This document shows positions 23,071 to 33,892 of a stretch of DNA of 33,892 nt, one piece after another (the first letter of the stretch is position 1; the number at the start of each line of letters is the position of its first letter). The notes under the pieces are model-generated. The model worked only from the letters and a program-made list of their open reading frames with translations. It searched no databases and was not told the origin of the DNA. The translations under genes were made by a program, and so were the position numbers. This DNA comes from an uncultured Eubacteriales bacterium (GTDB lineage: Bacteria; Bacillota; Clostridia; Lachnospirales; CAG-274): assembly GCA_949738935.1 (NCBI GenBank), contig CATJCJ010000312.1, positions 1 to 33,892 on the forward strand, given 5' to 3'.

Positions 23071-26000
23071 ATGAAAAAAGGTGTTTTTTTGAAATCAATT
23101 TTTAATAAATTTGTTTGTCTTTCGATGATTTTAACGTTAACCCCACTTGGCAGTTCTAATGTCTTCGCTTTGACAGACACAAAAGTTTTTACCGACCCTG
23201 TTGAGAATATTTATGTTGGACGGTCTGAGGGTTGGGATATTGTTGATAATCTTAATTTTTCGGACGTTCCTTCTTCTCACTGGGCAAGAGAGGCTGTTGT
23301 ACGTACCGGTGCTTATGACATGGTTAAGGGTTATGGCGATAAGTTCTATCCTAATGACTCTATTTCTAATCAGGAGGCTCTCGCTTTTATACTTAGAGTT
23401 ATGGGCCAGGAGGAAGCCGCTCAGACTAAAGCCGCTGAGCTTAAGGAAACTATGCCTCAGTATAACTCGGTTGTTGATAATTGGTCTAATGGTTATTTGA
23501 GTCTCGCTCAGGAAAATGGACTTATATCTGATGTGGAATATCTTGATACTATTGCCGATCAGAATACTTTGGGTCCCGGCTCTTTCTTTAAGGGGGCTCC
23601 GGCTACTCGCGAGCGTGTCGCTGATTGGATTGTTAAGGGAGTAAAAAAACTGAATTCCAATGCTTTCAGTACAACGGGCACGTCTCAGCAAAGTATGTAT
23701 AAATTTTCTGACTGGGATTCGGTTGATGTGTCTTATGCTCAGTCCCTTGAGCTTTTGTGCGCGAATGGTATTTTGAGTGGTTCTAACGGTAAAATTAACC
23801 CTAAGGGTAATCTTACCAGGGCGGAAATGACTCAAATTCTTTCTAATCTTGATTCTATTTATTTTGAGTCGGCAAATCTTGAGAAAAAAACCGGTACTGT
23901 TGGAGGAATTCAGGACGCTCAGCTCTCTCAAACGGGTATTGGAAGCTTATGGAGAAATATTTACATAAGAAATATGGACGGAAAAGTGGATGTTTTGCAG
24001 TTTCAGCTTAGAGACAGTAATTCTCCTCAGGATAAAGTCGCTGATACTGTCGTTTATGATAATGGTATTGTCGGAAGCTTGACTTTTCTTCTTGAGGGTG
24101 ACCAGATTGAGTATGTTGTTGAGAAAAAATCCACAAACTCATCAAACTCGTCAAATAACCAGGATTTGAAAGATGAGCTTAAGGATAATCCCACTGAGCC
24201 TGAGACAGGCTCTGTTTCGGGTTCACGTTCATCGGGAAACAGCGGTGATGTTAAACCTAAAATTATATTTGTTAAAAAGACAGGCGGACTTACAAGAAAA
24301 GAAGTTCAGGGTAAACTTATGGAAGTGGACTATACTAATGGCTTGGTTCATATTTTAGATAATTTGGGAAAAAGATTTTCTTATCCTATTGTGAACGGTC
24401 TTTATGGGACTGACGATGACGGAAGTAATTATATCGTTATGGGAGAAAAACGATATGCCGACAAAAATCTTCCTTATGGAAGTTCCGTTAAATTGGCTCT
24501 TATAAATAATACTGTTGATGATATCCGTTATGTCGGTGATATGAATTTGAAAAATGAAATTCGGGGTATTGTTGTTGAAAATAATACGAATTATGGATAT
24601 TTGACTATTATTGATAACGATGGAAAGGAAGTTACAAAAAATTATTATAACGACCAAATTGAGGTTGAGAGACAAGAGTACTATGATATGGATGATGAGG
24701 TTGGATATCTTGACCAAGTTTTTCAAAGTGCTGTTTATGACCCAAGAGATACTTCTGTGGCTAACATTGAGGTTGGCGATATTGTTTTTATAAGAACTTT
24801 TGATGATGATGAGGATACTATTGAGAGTATCAGCGCTTCTCCGAATTATATTATGAAATATGGCAGGGTTAATAATTATGTTAATGACGGAAGCGGTGTT
24901 AATCAGCTTATGCTTCAGTATGAAAACGGTCAGACGTCTTGGTTTGATGTGGCGGATTCTGTTTTCGCATCTAAGGCCGGAAAGCCTATTGAGCAAAGTG
25001 AGATTCAAGCGGGAGACTGGGTTAAGGTTCTTGTTAATCAGGCTATTATATCTCCTGGTTATGTTATGGAGTCTATTAAGGAAATTACCGTTGAGGGAAC
25101 AGGTCACGAAATTAACACAATTATTAAAGGTCAGCTTGGCGCTATAAATAATATTCAAAATAAAATATCGGTTTCGGATTCTTATACTCTTACTAAAAAA
25201 GGCTGGTCGGATTATAAGGAAATCAGAGATGTTAGTATCGCTAATAATGATATTCAGTATTATTATGAGGGAAAACAAATTTCTCTTGATTACGCTATGA
25301 GATTTTTGAAACACGCTGACAACGATGTGTATATCGCTCTTGAGAACAATTACAGCGGTGAGAAAGTTTCCATGGTTTCTTTTAGAAGCAGCAGAGACGA
25401 CGTTTTAAGCGCTGATACTATTGTTAATTCTGACGGGGTTGGAAACTTTAATATATCATCAAGAGACGGAACTATCTCTACAGACAGCGGTACTATTGTC
25501 AGAAGACACGGCCGTCTTGTCTCAGGTCAGAATATTATGATTCCTGATTATGCTACTGTTGTTTTAAACGGCAATAACAAAGCCGCTGTTGTTGATATTT
25601 ATGACCAGCCTGATGTTTCTGGCGTTCTTATCGGCAGAGGAAGAATCTTGAGTGTTGATGAGGGTAAAAGTTTTAATCTTAAATCAACCGGTATGCTTAC
25701 AGGTACTAAATGGATTTATTCTCCTGTTGAACGCAGTTTTATGATTGACCATAATACTATGTACATTGACCAAAATGGTATATCGACTATGGAAAAATTT
25801 ATTGAGTATACAACAAACTCTGTTGTGACAAAAGTTTATAATATTGTTTCTGATGGTACTAAGGCCACTCATGTTATTGACTCACCTTACGCTAAAGACG
25901 CTGTTCGAGGCGAGGTTGTTTCTGTTGGAGACGCCGAGGGTGGAGACAATAATAACGGAGACAACAATAACGGAGACAACAATAACGGAGATAACAATAA

Positions 26001-26328
26001 CGGAGATAACAATAACGGAGATAACAATAACGGAGACAATAATAACGGAGACAATAACAATGGCGGAACTGTCGCCGGTAAGAGAATTGTTATTAAGGGA
26101 AGTACTTACCTTAAAAATAAGGCTTATAATTGGGATGACGTTAGTCATACTGACAGCAGTGTTAATGTTAATGTTCCTCCTAACTCTATTATTGTTAAAA
26201 ATAACAAAGTTGTCGGGGTCTCTGAAATTGAGAAGGGCGATAAGATTAGAGTTATGACTGATAATCTTCCTAATAAGATTGAGGGCGGTATGAGTGTTAA
26301 TGGGTATATTATCCTTGTTGAGGGGTAA
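23071..26328 (+). CDS. Large SLH-domain surface protein with GDNNN repeat
   Basis: The 1085-residue product has a signal peptide (about 1-33, ending NVFA). Its SLH modules are N-terminal: one near 60-112 (FSDVPSSHWAREAVVRTGAYDMVKGYGDKFYPNDSISNQEALAFIL), a degenerate one near 140-195, and one near 210-266 (INPKGNLTRAEMTQIL). SLH domains bind pyruvylated wall polymers, so the rest is displayed outside. Residues about 370-955 are a long beta-rich body with repeated short motifs such as GRILSVDEGKSFNL and GQLGAINNIQNKISV, resembling tandem small barrels. Eight GDNNN units (bases 25942-26061) lie before a final about 85-residue domain. This could be the S-layer protein or a major surface protein; which one is not decided by sequence. 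Confidence 0.85.
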   Translation: MKKGVFLKSIFNKFVCLSMILTLTPLGSSNVFALTDTKVFTDPVENIYVGRSEGWDIVDNLNFSDVPSSHWAREAVVRTGAYDMVKGYGDKFYPNDSISNQEALAFILRVMGQEEAAQTKAAELKETMPQYNSVVDNWSNGYLSLAQENGLISDVEYLDTIADQNTLGPGSFFKGAPATRERVADWIVKGVKKLNSNAFSTTGTSQQSMYKFSDWDSVDVSYAQSLELLCANGILSGSNGKINPKGNLTRAEMTQILSNLDSIYFESANLEKKTGTVGGIQDAQLSQTGIGSLWRNIYIRNMDGKVDVLQFQLRDSNSPQDKVADTVVYDNGIVGSLTFLLEGDQIEYVVEKKSTNSSNSSNNQDLKDELKDNPTEPETGSVSGSRSSGNSGDVKPKIIFVKKTGGLTRKEVQGKLMEVDYTNGLVHILDNLGKRFSYPIVNGLYGTDDDGSNYIVMGEKRYADKNLPYGSSVKLALINNTVDDIRYVGDMNLKNEIRGIVVENNTNYGYLTIIDNDGKEVTKNYYNDQIEVERQEYYDMDDEVGYLDQVFQSAVYDPRDTSVANIEVGDIVFIRTFDDDEDTIESISASPNYIMKYGRVNNYVNDGSGVNQLMLQYENGQTSWFDVADSVFASKAGKPIEQSEIQAGDWVKVLVNQAIISPGYVMESIKEITVEGTGHEINTIIKGQLGAINNIQNKISVSDSYTLTKKGWSDYKEIRDVSIANNDIQYYYEGKQISLDYAMRFLKHADNDVYIALENNYSGEKVSMVSFRSSRDDVLSADTIVNSDGVGNFNISSRDGTISTDSGTIVRRHGRLVSGQNIMIPDYATVVLNGNNKAAVVDIYDQPDVSGVLIGRGRILSVDEGKSFNLKSTGMLTGTKWIYSPVERSFMIDHNTMYIDQNGISTMEKFIEYTTNSVVTKVYNIVSDGTKATHVIDSPYAKDAVRGEVVSVGDAEGGDNNNGDNNNGDNNNGDNNNGDNNNGDNNNGDNNNGDNNNGGTVAGKRIVIKGSTYLKNKAYNWDDVSHTDSSVNVNVPPNSIIVKNNKVVGVSEIEKGDKIRVMTDNLPNKIEGGMSVNGYIILVEG
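25942..26061 (+). repeat. Eight tandem 15-bp units encoding GDNNN
   Basis: GGAGAYAAYAAYAAY is repeated eight times in frame, differing only at third codon positions. The copy number can change by slippage without breaking the frame. It encodes a polar, flexible linker in the SLH protein. Confidence 0.9.
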
Positions 26329-26390
26329 TTATGATATTTTTCCGCGAGAAAAGTGTTAAAGTGTTTGGGGGGATTGTGATTTTCCCCCGA

Positions 26391-26491
26391 ACCATACCTT
26401 TTAAAACGCTTTCTAGAGTTTAGGGTCAAGCCCTGTTTAAAATGCTTGCAGGGTATGAGACACGTCCCATGGTTTTAACTTAGTGCGTATG
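26391..26491. repeat. Partial hairpin-repeat copy
   Basis: CTAGAGTTTAGGGTCAAGCCC, TGCTTGCAGGGTATGAGACACGTCCC and GGTTTTAACTTAGTGCGTATGG are shared with 85-161 and 14833-15003. Only the right-hand part of the family is present. Confidence 0.55.
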
Positions 26492-26497
26492 GGGAAG

Positions 26498-26519
26498 TTT
26501 CCGCGTTTTAACGCGGAAA
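26498..26519. other. 22-bp perfect palindrome upstream of the second SLH gene
   Basis: TTTCCGCGTT-TT-AACGCGGAAA has 10-bp arms. No T run follows on either strand, so it is not a standard terminator. It is 11 bases before a second, longer palindrome. Confidence 0.5.
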
Positions 26520-26530
26520 AAATCGGTGCT

Positions 26531-26557
26531 GTAAACGTCATAATTTATGACGTTTAC
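26531..26557. promoter_or_regulatory. 27-bp perfect palindrome, possible operator or leader hairpin
   Basis: GTAAACGTCATAA, one T, and its exact complement TTATGACGTTTAC. It ends 30 bases before ATG 26588. It could be a protein-binding site or a stem at the 5' end of the mRNA; the one-base centre would need a slightly opened loop to fold as RNA. Confidence 0.45.
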
Positions 26558-26587
26558 TATAAAACAAATTAAGAAGGAAGGGATTAT

Positions 26588-28129
26588 ATGAAAAAGTTTA
26601 GATTGCTCGTTTTCGCGGGATTGTTTTCGGGGCTGATTTTTTCGCTGTGTTCTCCGGTTCTTGCTGATGTGGGTGATTTTGGATTCTTCGGCGGTATATC
26701 CTCGGGAAGAAAACTTCCTAAAACTACTGAGCTTTTGATTGAACAACAAAAAAATAAAAAGAATAAAGATGACCTTGAGTCGGTTTATAAAGAAGTTATG
26801 TTTCTCTCGGGGGTTCCAACTACTTTTGAGGGAAAACTGACTGTTAAGGGCGATACGGAAATCGATAAAACTAAAACCGCTGACACTTATGATGTTACTT
26901 ATACATACGACGCTACAACCGCTACTGATAATGAAAATAATATTAACAGAAGTATTAAATATGAGGTTAATTATCGTATTGAGGGGGACCAGATTGTTAA
27001 GGACTATGAGGTTGATAACTGGGATGAGGTTGTTACTATCGGAGGAACGGCTTATCAGCTTGATGAGGACCAGTCACAGTCTAGTATATCCGTTATTGAG
27101 TCCCATACCCCCGGCGTTACCTATTATAAGGGAAATATATCTCATAAGGCTATTTATACCCTTGATGAGAATAAGGTTATCTGGGAAATTTCCGGTACGT
27201 TTTATGGATATGACAGCGCTTGGTCGTCAACAGAAACTCACAGAATTGACGGTACCGTAACCACTGATGGATGGCAGATGCAGTATCAAGTTCGTCCAAG
27301 CGTTTCTATGGGCAAAACTTTGCAGTATTCCGAAAATGAGCCTACCGCTATTAGTTTTTCGGGAAACTACAGAGAGGTTATGCAAAATAAAAGCGGTTTG
27401 AGTTATGATATTTATACTTTACCGAAAGTTAATACTTATAATGTTCCGAGAACAGGTACGGAGTCTATTGAGACTTACAATAATTTTGAGCAGCTTATCG
27501 CTCCTAATCTTGGGTTTTTGAAAGGACATTTCGCTGAATCGGATATTAAAAAGCTTTTCGCTATGCAGATTCTTGACGGTGAGCCGACTTATTATCAGCC
27601 AAGTCAGTCGATTACAAGAGGTCAATTTGTCACTATGCTTACTAAGGCTGTTAAACTTCCTGTTGAGGATACCGCAAAAAAGAAAAAAACCAGCAAAAAA
27701 AATCAAGTTGTTAATTCTGTCTTTCCTGATGTTACAGAGGACAGAGAGGAATATAAATATATTATGGCGGCTTATAAGGCCGGTCTGGCTGTTGGCCGTG
27801 ACAACGGACATTTTTATACGGACTCGCCTATTGAGAGGCAAGAGGCTATTGTTATTCTTTTGAGAACTCTTGGTCTTGAAAATCTCGGTCTTTCGCCGAC
27901 GTCGGTAACTTCTTTTGTTGATGACCAATATATTGCCAGCTGGGCAAAAAAAGAAGTTTACGCCGCGGCGAGACTTGGTATTATATCAGGTGACTCTGAC
28001 GGCAGGTTCAGACCAAAAAGCTATGTCTCAAAAGCTGAGGCCGCGGCTTTTGTAAACAGACTTGTTAATTATATGAGAACTGATTTGCAAACAGATTATA
28101 CTGAACATATTGTAAATTATTCTGATTGA
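26588..28129 (+). CDS. SLH-domain surface protein with C-terminal SLH triplet
   Basis: The 513-residue product has a signal peptide (about 1-26, ending PVLA) and a Lys-rich stretch near 55. A beta-rich domain spans about 75-290 (FEGKLTVKGDTEI, then YDVTYTYDATTA, YKGNISHKAIYTL). Three SLH modules follow, near 309-357 (ITRGQFVTMLTKAV), 377-432 (IERQEAIVILLRTLG) and 441-497 (DDQYIASWAKKEVYAAARLGIISGDSDGRFRPKSYVSKAEAAAFVNRL). The anchor is at the opposite end from that of the preceding SLH protein. The AGAAGGAAGGG site supports ATG 26588. Function beyond wall binding is unknown. The S41 protease follows after 95 bases, and the two may be coexpressed. Confidence 0.85.
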   Translation: MKKFRLLVFAGLFSGLIFSLCSPVLADVGDFGFFGGISSGRKLPKTTELLIEQQKNKKNKDDLESVYKEVMFLSGVPTTFEGKLTVKGDTEIDKTKTADTYDVTYTYDATTATDNENNINRSIKYEVNYRIEGDQIVKDYEVDNWDEVVTIGGTAYQLDEDQSQSSISVIESHTPGVTYYKGNISHKAIYTLDENKVIWEISGTFYGYDSAWSSTETHRIDGTVTTDGWQMQYQVRPSVSMGKTLQYSENEPTAISFSGNYREVMQNKSGLSYDIYTLPKVNTYNVPRTGTESIETYNNFEQLIAPNLGFLKGHFAESDIKKLFAMQILDGEPTYYQPSQSITRGQFVTMLTKAVKLPVEDTAKKKKTSKKNQVVNSVFPDVTEDREEYKYIMAAYKAGLAVGRDNGHFYTDSPIERQEAIVILLRTLGLENLGLSPTSVTSFVDDQYIASWAKKEVYAAARLGIISGDSDGRFRPKSYVSKAEAAAFVNRLVNYMRTDLQTDYTEHIVNYSD

Positions 28130-28140
28130 TAAAATTGAGG

Positions 28141-28183
28141 GCGATGCTTGAGTTTCCGACATTTTTAAGGAACTTGGCATCGC
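28141..28183. other. Stem-loop between the SLH and protease genes
   Basis: GCGATGC (28141-28147) and GCATCGC (28177-28183) pair perfectly, with a further TTCC/GGAA segment nearer the loop. No T run follows, so it is more likely a processing or leader structure than a terminator. Confidence 0.4.
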
Positions 28184-28224
28184 TGTGAGTCGAGTAGATT
28201 TCAATTGTAGTGGAGGAATGTTTT

Positions 28225-31286
<3,062 letters not shown>

Positions 31287-31630
31287 GGATAATAAGGACA
31301 TTTTGTGGTTGGCGCTATAAGCAAGGTCTGAGATTTTATATGTTTTTTATGTATTTTATATGATTTTTTTTTTGAATGTGTGAAATTTTTGGTAAAATTG
31401 GCGGAAAAAAATTCGCATATTTAATTTAAAAGTAACCGTTGTGTAATATAATTGTAACATTGATAGGTTATAATAATGTTGTGTAGAGGTTTAAGTTTAT
31501 ACTACCGAATTCACGGAACGAAAAAAATAATATGGCATAGCTTAGTGTACATATTAAAATTTAAGGGACTTGGGAAACCGTTGATTAACTTTGGCGGTTT
31601 ACTGAAAGATTTCTTGGAAAGGAGGCTGTC
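31287..31630. other. Gene-free region upstream of the Ig-like protein
   Basis: No ORF with a ribosome site was found. TATAAT at 31469-31474 is a possible -10 but has no well-spaced -35. AAACCG (31575-31580) and CGGTTT (31595-31600) form a small stem 30 bases before the start codon. None of the repeat families of the window is recognisable here. No clear pyrG terminator is visible. Confidence 0.45.
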
Positions 31631-32083
31631 ATGAAAAAGTTATTATCATTTATATTGCTTTCATTATTTGTAATAGCTGCGTCTAGTATATGCGTTCTTG
31701 CGGCTCCTTCCGACTCTCAACCCGTTGAAAAGTTCGGAATTACGGGCGGTATGAATTTGAAAAAGGGTATTGAGACGACTTTTGACAGTTCGCGTACTAT
31801 TTCGGGCACCGCTGAGAAAAATACGTCTGTCGACATTATTGTGTATAAAGTCGTTGAGAATGCCGAAGGTACAAAGTTGGTTGAATTGGGCAGATATGAG
31901 ACAACTGTCGGACTTACGGAAATGTTTATTAAAACCGTTAATTTGGCTGAGGGTAAAAATCTTATCGTTGTTAAGGCTTATAACGGCGATAAGTATTCTG
32001 AGGCTTCGGCTGTTGTTAAGCGTAAAAAAAGTGAGATAAAAATTGAACTTCGGCAGGGTATTGTTCTTCCGGGGCAAAGGTGA
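31631..32083 (+). CDS. Small secreted Ig-like domain protein
   Basis: The 150-residue product has a signal peptide (about 1-25, ending CVLAAP). One beta-sandwich domain follows, starting TISGTAEKNTSVDIIVYKVVE and ending NLAEGKNLIVVKAYNGDKYSEASAVVKRK. This pattern (SGTAxxNxxV and a closing GxNxIxVxAxN strand) is common in bacterial Ig-like domains of surface proteins. No anchor or catalytic motif is seen. GAAAGGAGG supports ATG 31631. The next gene starts six bases beyond this stop, so the two are translationally linked and likely act together at the membrane or wall. Confidence 0.7.
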   Translation: MKKLLSFILLSLFVIAASSICVLAAPSDSQPVEKFGITGGMNLKKGIETTFDSSRTISGTAEKNTSVDIIVYKVVENAEGTKLVELGRYETTVGLTEMFIKTVNLAEGKNLIVVKAYNGDKYSEASAVVKRKKSEIKIELRQGIVLPGQR

Positions 32084-32088
32084 TTTTA

Positions 32089-33444
32089 ATGAAATTAAAT
32101 ATTACTAAAAATTTTATAATTACTTTTTTTGTCATTCTGGCTATTTATCAGACTTCAGGGTTATGGTTTGAAGGTTTTTCAAACCATAACTTTTTTTACT
32201 CTTTTTTTAACAGCCAAAAAAGCTCTGATGACGACGCCTTGTTATATTTTCTTGATAACATTGTTGTTAATCAGGGCAGTGATAAGCTGATTTGTCTTAA
32301 AAACGGTATTTATGAAAATGATTATAAAATGGTTTTTGATAATGCCGTAAAAATGATTCCTGAAAATGGCTCGCTTCTTCAAAACAATAGTTTTAATTGG
32401 AATAATATTCTTTCGGTTAGGTCGGTTATTTATCAATATAACTGTGGTATTGACAGCAAAAGTATCGCTGATATGTTTGGTTTTGACGAGGGGCTTTTGC
32501 CGGCGTTTTCTGAAAAAATAGATACTATTGTTATTACCTCTTATACTACAACTATTCCCGAAAATATTACGGTCGGCTTTGGCAGCAGAGTCTCCGGAAA
32601 CGCTTTTTTTTATTCTCTTGAAAAAGACCCATATATTTATACTGTTTATGATACTATCGGCTCTATAGATAGTGACGATGATATTTATTATACTTCAAGC
32701 GTTAAAAATGGACTTGATTTTTTTAAGGGGAATTTGTTTATTCCTCAATGGAGCGGAAACAGTCTTGAGAGCTATTCTGTTAAAACTGAAAATCCTTTTA
32801 TTGAAAATGGTCAGTTTGAACAAATTAAACTTGAAAGAGCCGTTGACGTGTTTTTTGATAATCCTGTTTCAAAATGGACTTCTTTTGATAATGGGGTTTT
32901 TACTTACAGCGATGAAAATACGGTTGTTAAGTATTATCAAAACGGCATTATGGAATATTATAATTATAGCAGTGAGAAAAGTAATTATTCCAGTAGTTTT
33001 TACAGTCAATATGTAAGCGCTGTTTCTTTGCTTAAAAAAGATTTTAATATATCTAATGAATATTGTTTGAGCGGGTTTTCCTCGGACAGTGAAAAGACTG
33101 TGTTTTATTTTGATTATAAGCTTAATAATTTTTCGGTATATCTTGGTGATGATATTAAAAAAAGTTTGGATATGAACTCCTCTATTGAGGTTACTGTAAG
33201 TGGCGGAAGGGTCTCTAAATATCGCAGGCTGGCTAAAAAATTTGTGATTGACAACTCAGGCGATGTTAGTGTTAAGAAAACTTTTTTGATGGCTATTGAC
33301 GAGGTTTTGGCGGATATTCAAAGTCAAAACAATGAGAATTCAGCCGTTATTGATAATATGGAGCTTAGTTATATTTTGGATAAAAATGAAAAGGGATTTT
33401 TGAGTTGGATTATAAATATTGACGGCAAAAATTATGTTAAATGA
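32089..33444 (+). CDS. Membrane-anchored extracytoplasmic protein, YycH/YycI-like
   Basis: Residues about 10-27 of this 451-residue protein form one N-terminal membrane anchor; the rest should be outside. The segment near 245-290 (ERAVDVFFDNPVSKWTSFDNGVFTYSDENTVVKYYQNGIMEYYNY) recalls the FFD..D..YTD....Y..G..EY pattern of YycH/YycI. Those proteins are extracellular regulators of the WalK histidine kinase. The C-terminal part (SSIEVTVSGGRVSKYRRLAKKF) is compatible with a second repeat of that fold. The match is by pattern only, and no walRK genes are visible. ATG 32089 is five bases after AGGTGA; a GTG at 32080 overlaps the upstream stop. Treat the family as a hypothesis. Confidence 0.55.
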   Translation: MKLNITKNFIITFFVILAIYQTSGLWFEGFSNHNFFYSFFNSQKSSDDDALLYFLDNIVVNQGSDKLICLKNGIYENDYKMVFDNAVKMIPENGSLLQNNSFNWNNILSVRSVIYQYNCGIDSKSIADMFGFDEGLLPAFSEKIDTIVITSYTTTIPENITVGFGSRVSGNAFFYSLEKDPYIYTVYDTIGSIDSDDDIYYTSSVKNGLDFFKGNLFIPQWSGNSLESYSVKTENPFIENGQFEQIKLERAVDVFFDNPVSKWTSFDNGVFTYSDENTVVKYYQNGIMEYYNYSSEKSNYSSSFYSQYVSAVSLLKKDFNISNEYCLSGFSSDSEKTVFYFDYKLNNFSVYLGDDIKKSLDMNSSIEVTVSGGRVSKYRRLAKKFVIDNSGDVSVKKTFLMAIDEVLADIQSQNNENSAVIDNMELSYILDKNEKGFLSWIINIDGKNYVK

Positions 33445-33520
33445 AATATTAGATTTTTTTCGAAACTAATAGATTATATAAATCTAACAAAAAAATATTT
33501 TATTTAATGTTTTAGCGGAA

Positions 33521-33542
33521 GGCGTTTTGCTTTTTAAACGCC
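33521..33542 (+). terminator. Hairpin downstream of the YycH-like gene
   Basis: GGCGTTT and AAACGCC pair around a T-rich 8-base loop, about 75 bases after the stop codon. No T tract follows, so termination here is uncertain. Nearer the gene TTAGATTT (33449) and AAATCTAA (33480) also form an 8-bp stem. Confidence 0.35.
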
Positions 33543-33560
33543 GAAAGCGTTAAGAATCAT

Positions 33561-33704
33561 TAGAGCGTATCTGAAAACTAAAATATGCACAAAAAATTAT
33601 AAAAAATAAAACGAAATTGAACCATTTTCGTTTATTTTTTAATAATTTTTTGGATATTTTGCATATGTAACTAATAGTTTATGATAGTTTTCAGATACGC
33701 TCTA
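33561..33704. mobile_element. 144-bp MITE-like element, GCGTATCTGAAAAC family, best preserved
   Basis: TAGAGCGTATCTGAAAACTA (33561-33580) and its exact complement (33685-33704) are perfect 20-bp terminal repeats. The interior is a long imperfect palindrome with ACGAAATTGAACCATTTTCGT at its centre and closely matches the copy at 14674-14816. The ends are TA on each side. There is no ORF. Confidence 0.8.
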
Positions 33705-33764
33705 GATAGTTTTTTCATATACTTGACAAAAGAGCCGTTATATATTAAAATCTTTTTAAGAGAT

Positions 33765-33792
33765 CCCTCGATAATTGTGGGATTATCGAGGG
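33765..33792. terminator. Perfect 11-bp hairpin, possible terminator of the minus-strand partial gene
   Basis: CCCTCGATAAT and ATTATCGAGGG enclose a 6-base loop. Read on the minus strand it begins eight bases after the stop of the partial gene at the right edge. The T tract is weak. Confidence 0.5.
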
Positions 33793-33800
33793 TAAAAGCG

Positions 33801-33892
33801 TTAATCTAAGATTTTTTCAAATATGTATTTTATTATTCCGCTTATCACAGAGTTTGAGATTATTGGAAAAATAAATTTGAGAATTTTTTTGA
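33801..33892 (-). CDS. C-terminal fragment of a minus-strand gene (partial)
   Basis: Reading leftward from the window edge, one frame is open for 29 codons to a TAA at 33803-33801. It encodes a hydrophobic, amphipathic tail (KFIFPIISNSVISGIIKYIF). The stop is followed by a perfect hairpin, which supports a real gene end. The product cannot be identified, and an open frame this short could occur by chance. Confidence 0.35.
   Translation of the reverse strand, partial: KKILKFIFPIISNSVISGIIKYIFEKILD

Noticed and set aside
24355-25314. A 319-codon open frame antisense to the large SLH gene
   Set aside because: It has no ribosome site and an unnatural composition. It is open because the sense gene avoids codons that read as stops on the other strand. 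The same holds for the antisense frame at 23137-23931.
25942-26061. Regular repeats considered as a CRISPR-like array
   Set aside because: The 15-bp units are contiguous with no spacers and encode GDNNN in frame.
26367-26390. G-run/C-run hairpin after the large SLH gene as a terminator
   Set aside because: The stem is only about five G-C pairs and no T tract follows, so it was not listed as a terminator.

Overview
The window reads as a chromosomal segment of a low-GC, Gram-positive anaerobe of the Clostridia. The base composition is strongly AT-rich, Shine-Dalgarno sites are strong (AGGAGG type) and promoters are of the TTGACA-17-TATAAT class. Surface proteins carry SLH domains and copper-amine-oxidase-N-like stalk domains, GlnA is the short 443-residue GSI type, and an ANTAR regulator sits beside it. 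I cannot name the genus. About 24 protein genes can be supported, plus one partial gene at the right edge. No rRNA, tRNA or CRISPR array was seen.

Layout. 1-491: composite of small repeats, then a promoter for a DUF1961 protein (492-1166). 1335-4702: pyrE, a secreted Ig-repeat protein with a copper-amine-oxidase-N-like domain, and a small membrane protein. A strong two-way terminator follows, facing the minus-strand pair recX and a TPR protein (4765-6760). 7000-8532: secreted protein resembling glucuronyl C5-epimerases, divergent from recX. 8533-9131: repeats. 9132-10364: purE and an XRE regulator. 10579-11577 (minus): membrane-anchored parvulin-like foldase. 12320-12793: CarD-type regulator. 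13127-14206 (minus): DUF1858 protein and signal peptidase I. 14207-15048: three repeat elements side by side. 15049-20570: apparent operon lepA, secreted stalk-domain protein, hemW, membrane glucosyltransferase. 20721-22851: glnA with its own promoter and an attenuator-like leader, then an ANTAR regulator. 23071-29652: surface block of two SLH proteins and an S41 protease. 29679-31286: pyrG. 31631-33444: small secreted Ig-like protein and a YycH/YycI-like membrane protein. A repeat and the tail of a minus-strand gene close the window.

The genes divide into housekeeping (pyrE, purE, pyrG, lepA, hemW, recX, glnA, carD) and a large export and cell-surface share (signal peptidase, parvulin, S41 protease, SLH proteins, stalk-domain proteins, glucosyltransferase, C5-epimerase-like protein).

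Two layers stand out. First, the glnA leader holds an 18-bp terminator stem with a hexaloop and an overlapping upstream hairpin that would exclude it, while the adjacent gene encodes an ANTAR protein whose receiver lacks the phospho-acceptor site. Together these suggest nitrogen control by antitermination. Second, most large intergenic gaps hold short terminal-inverted-repeat elements of at least five families. One has a clean TA target duplication demonstrable from an empty copy in the same window, and another is a string of five perfect hairpins, two of which differ from a second copy by compensatory base changes.
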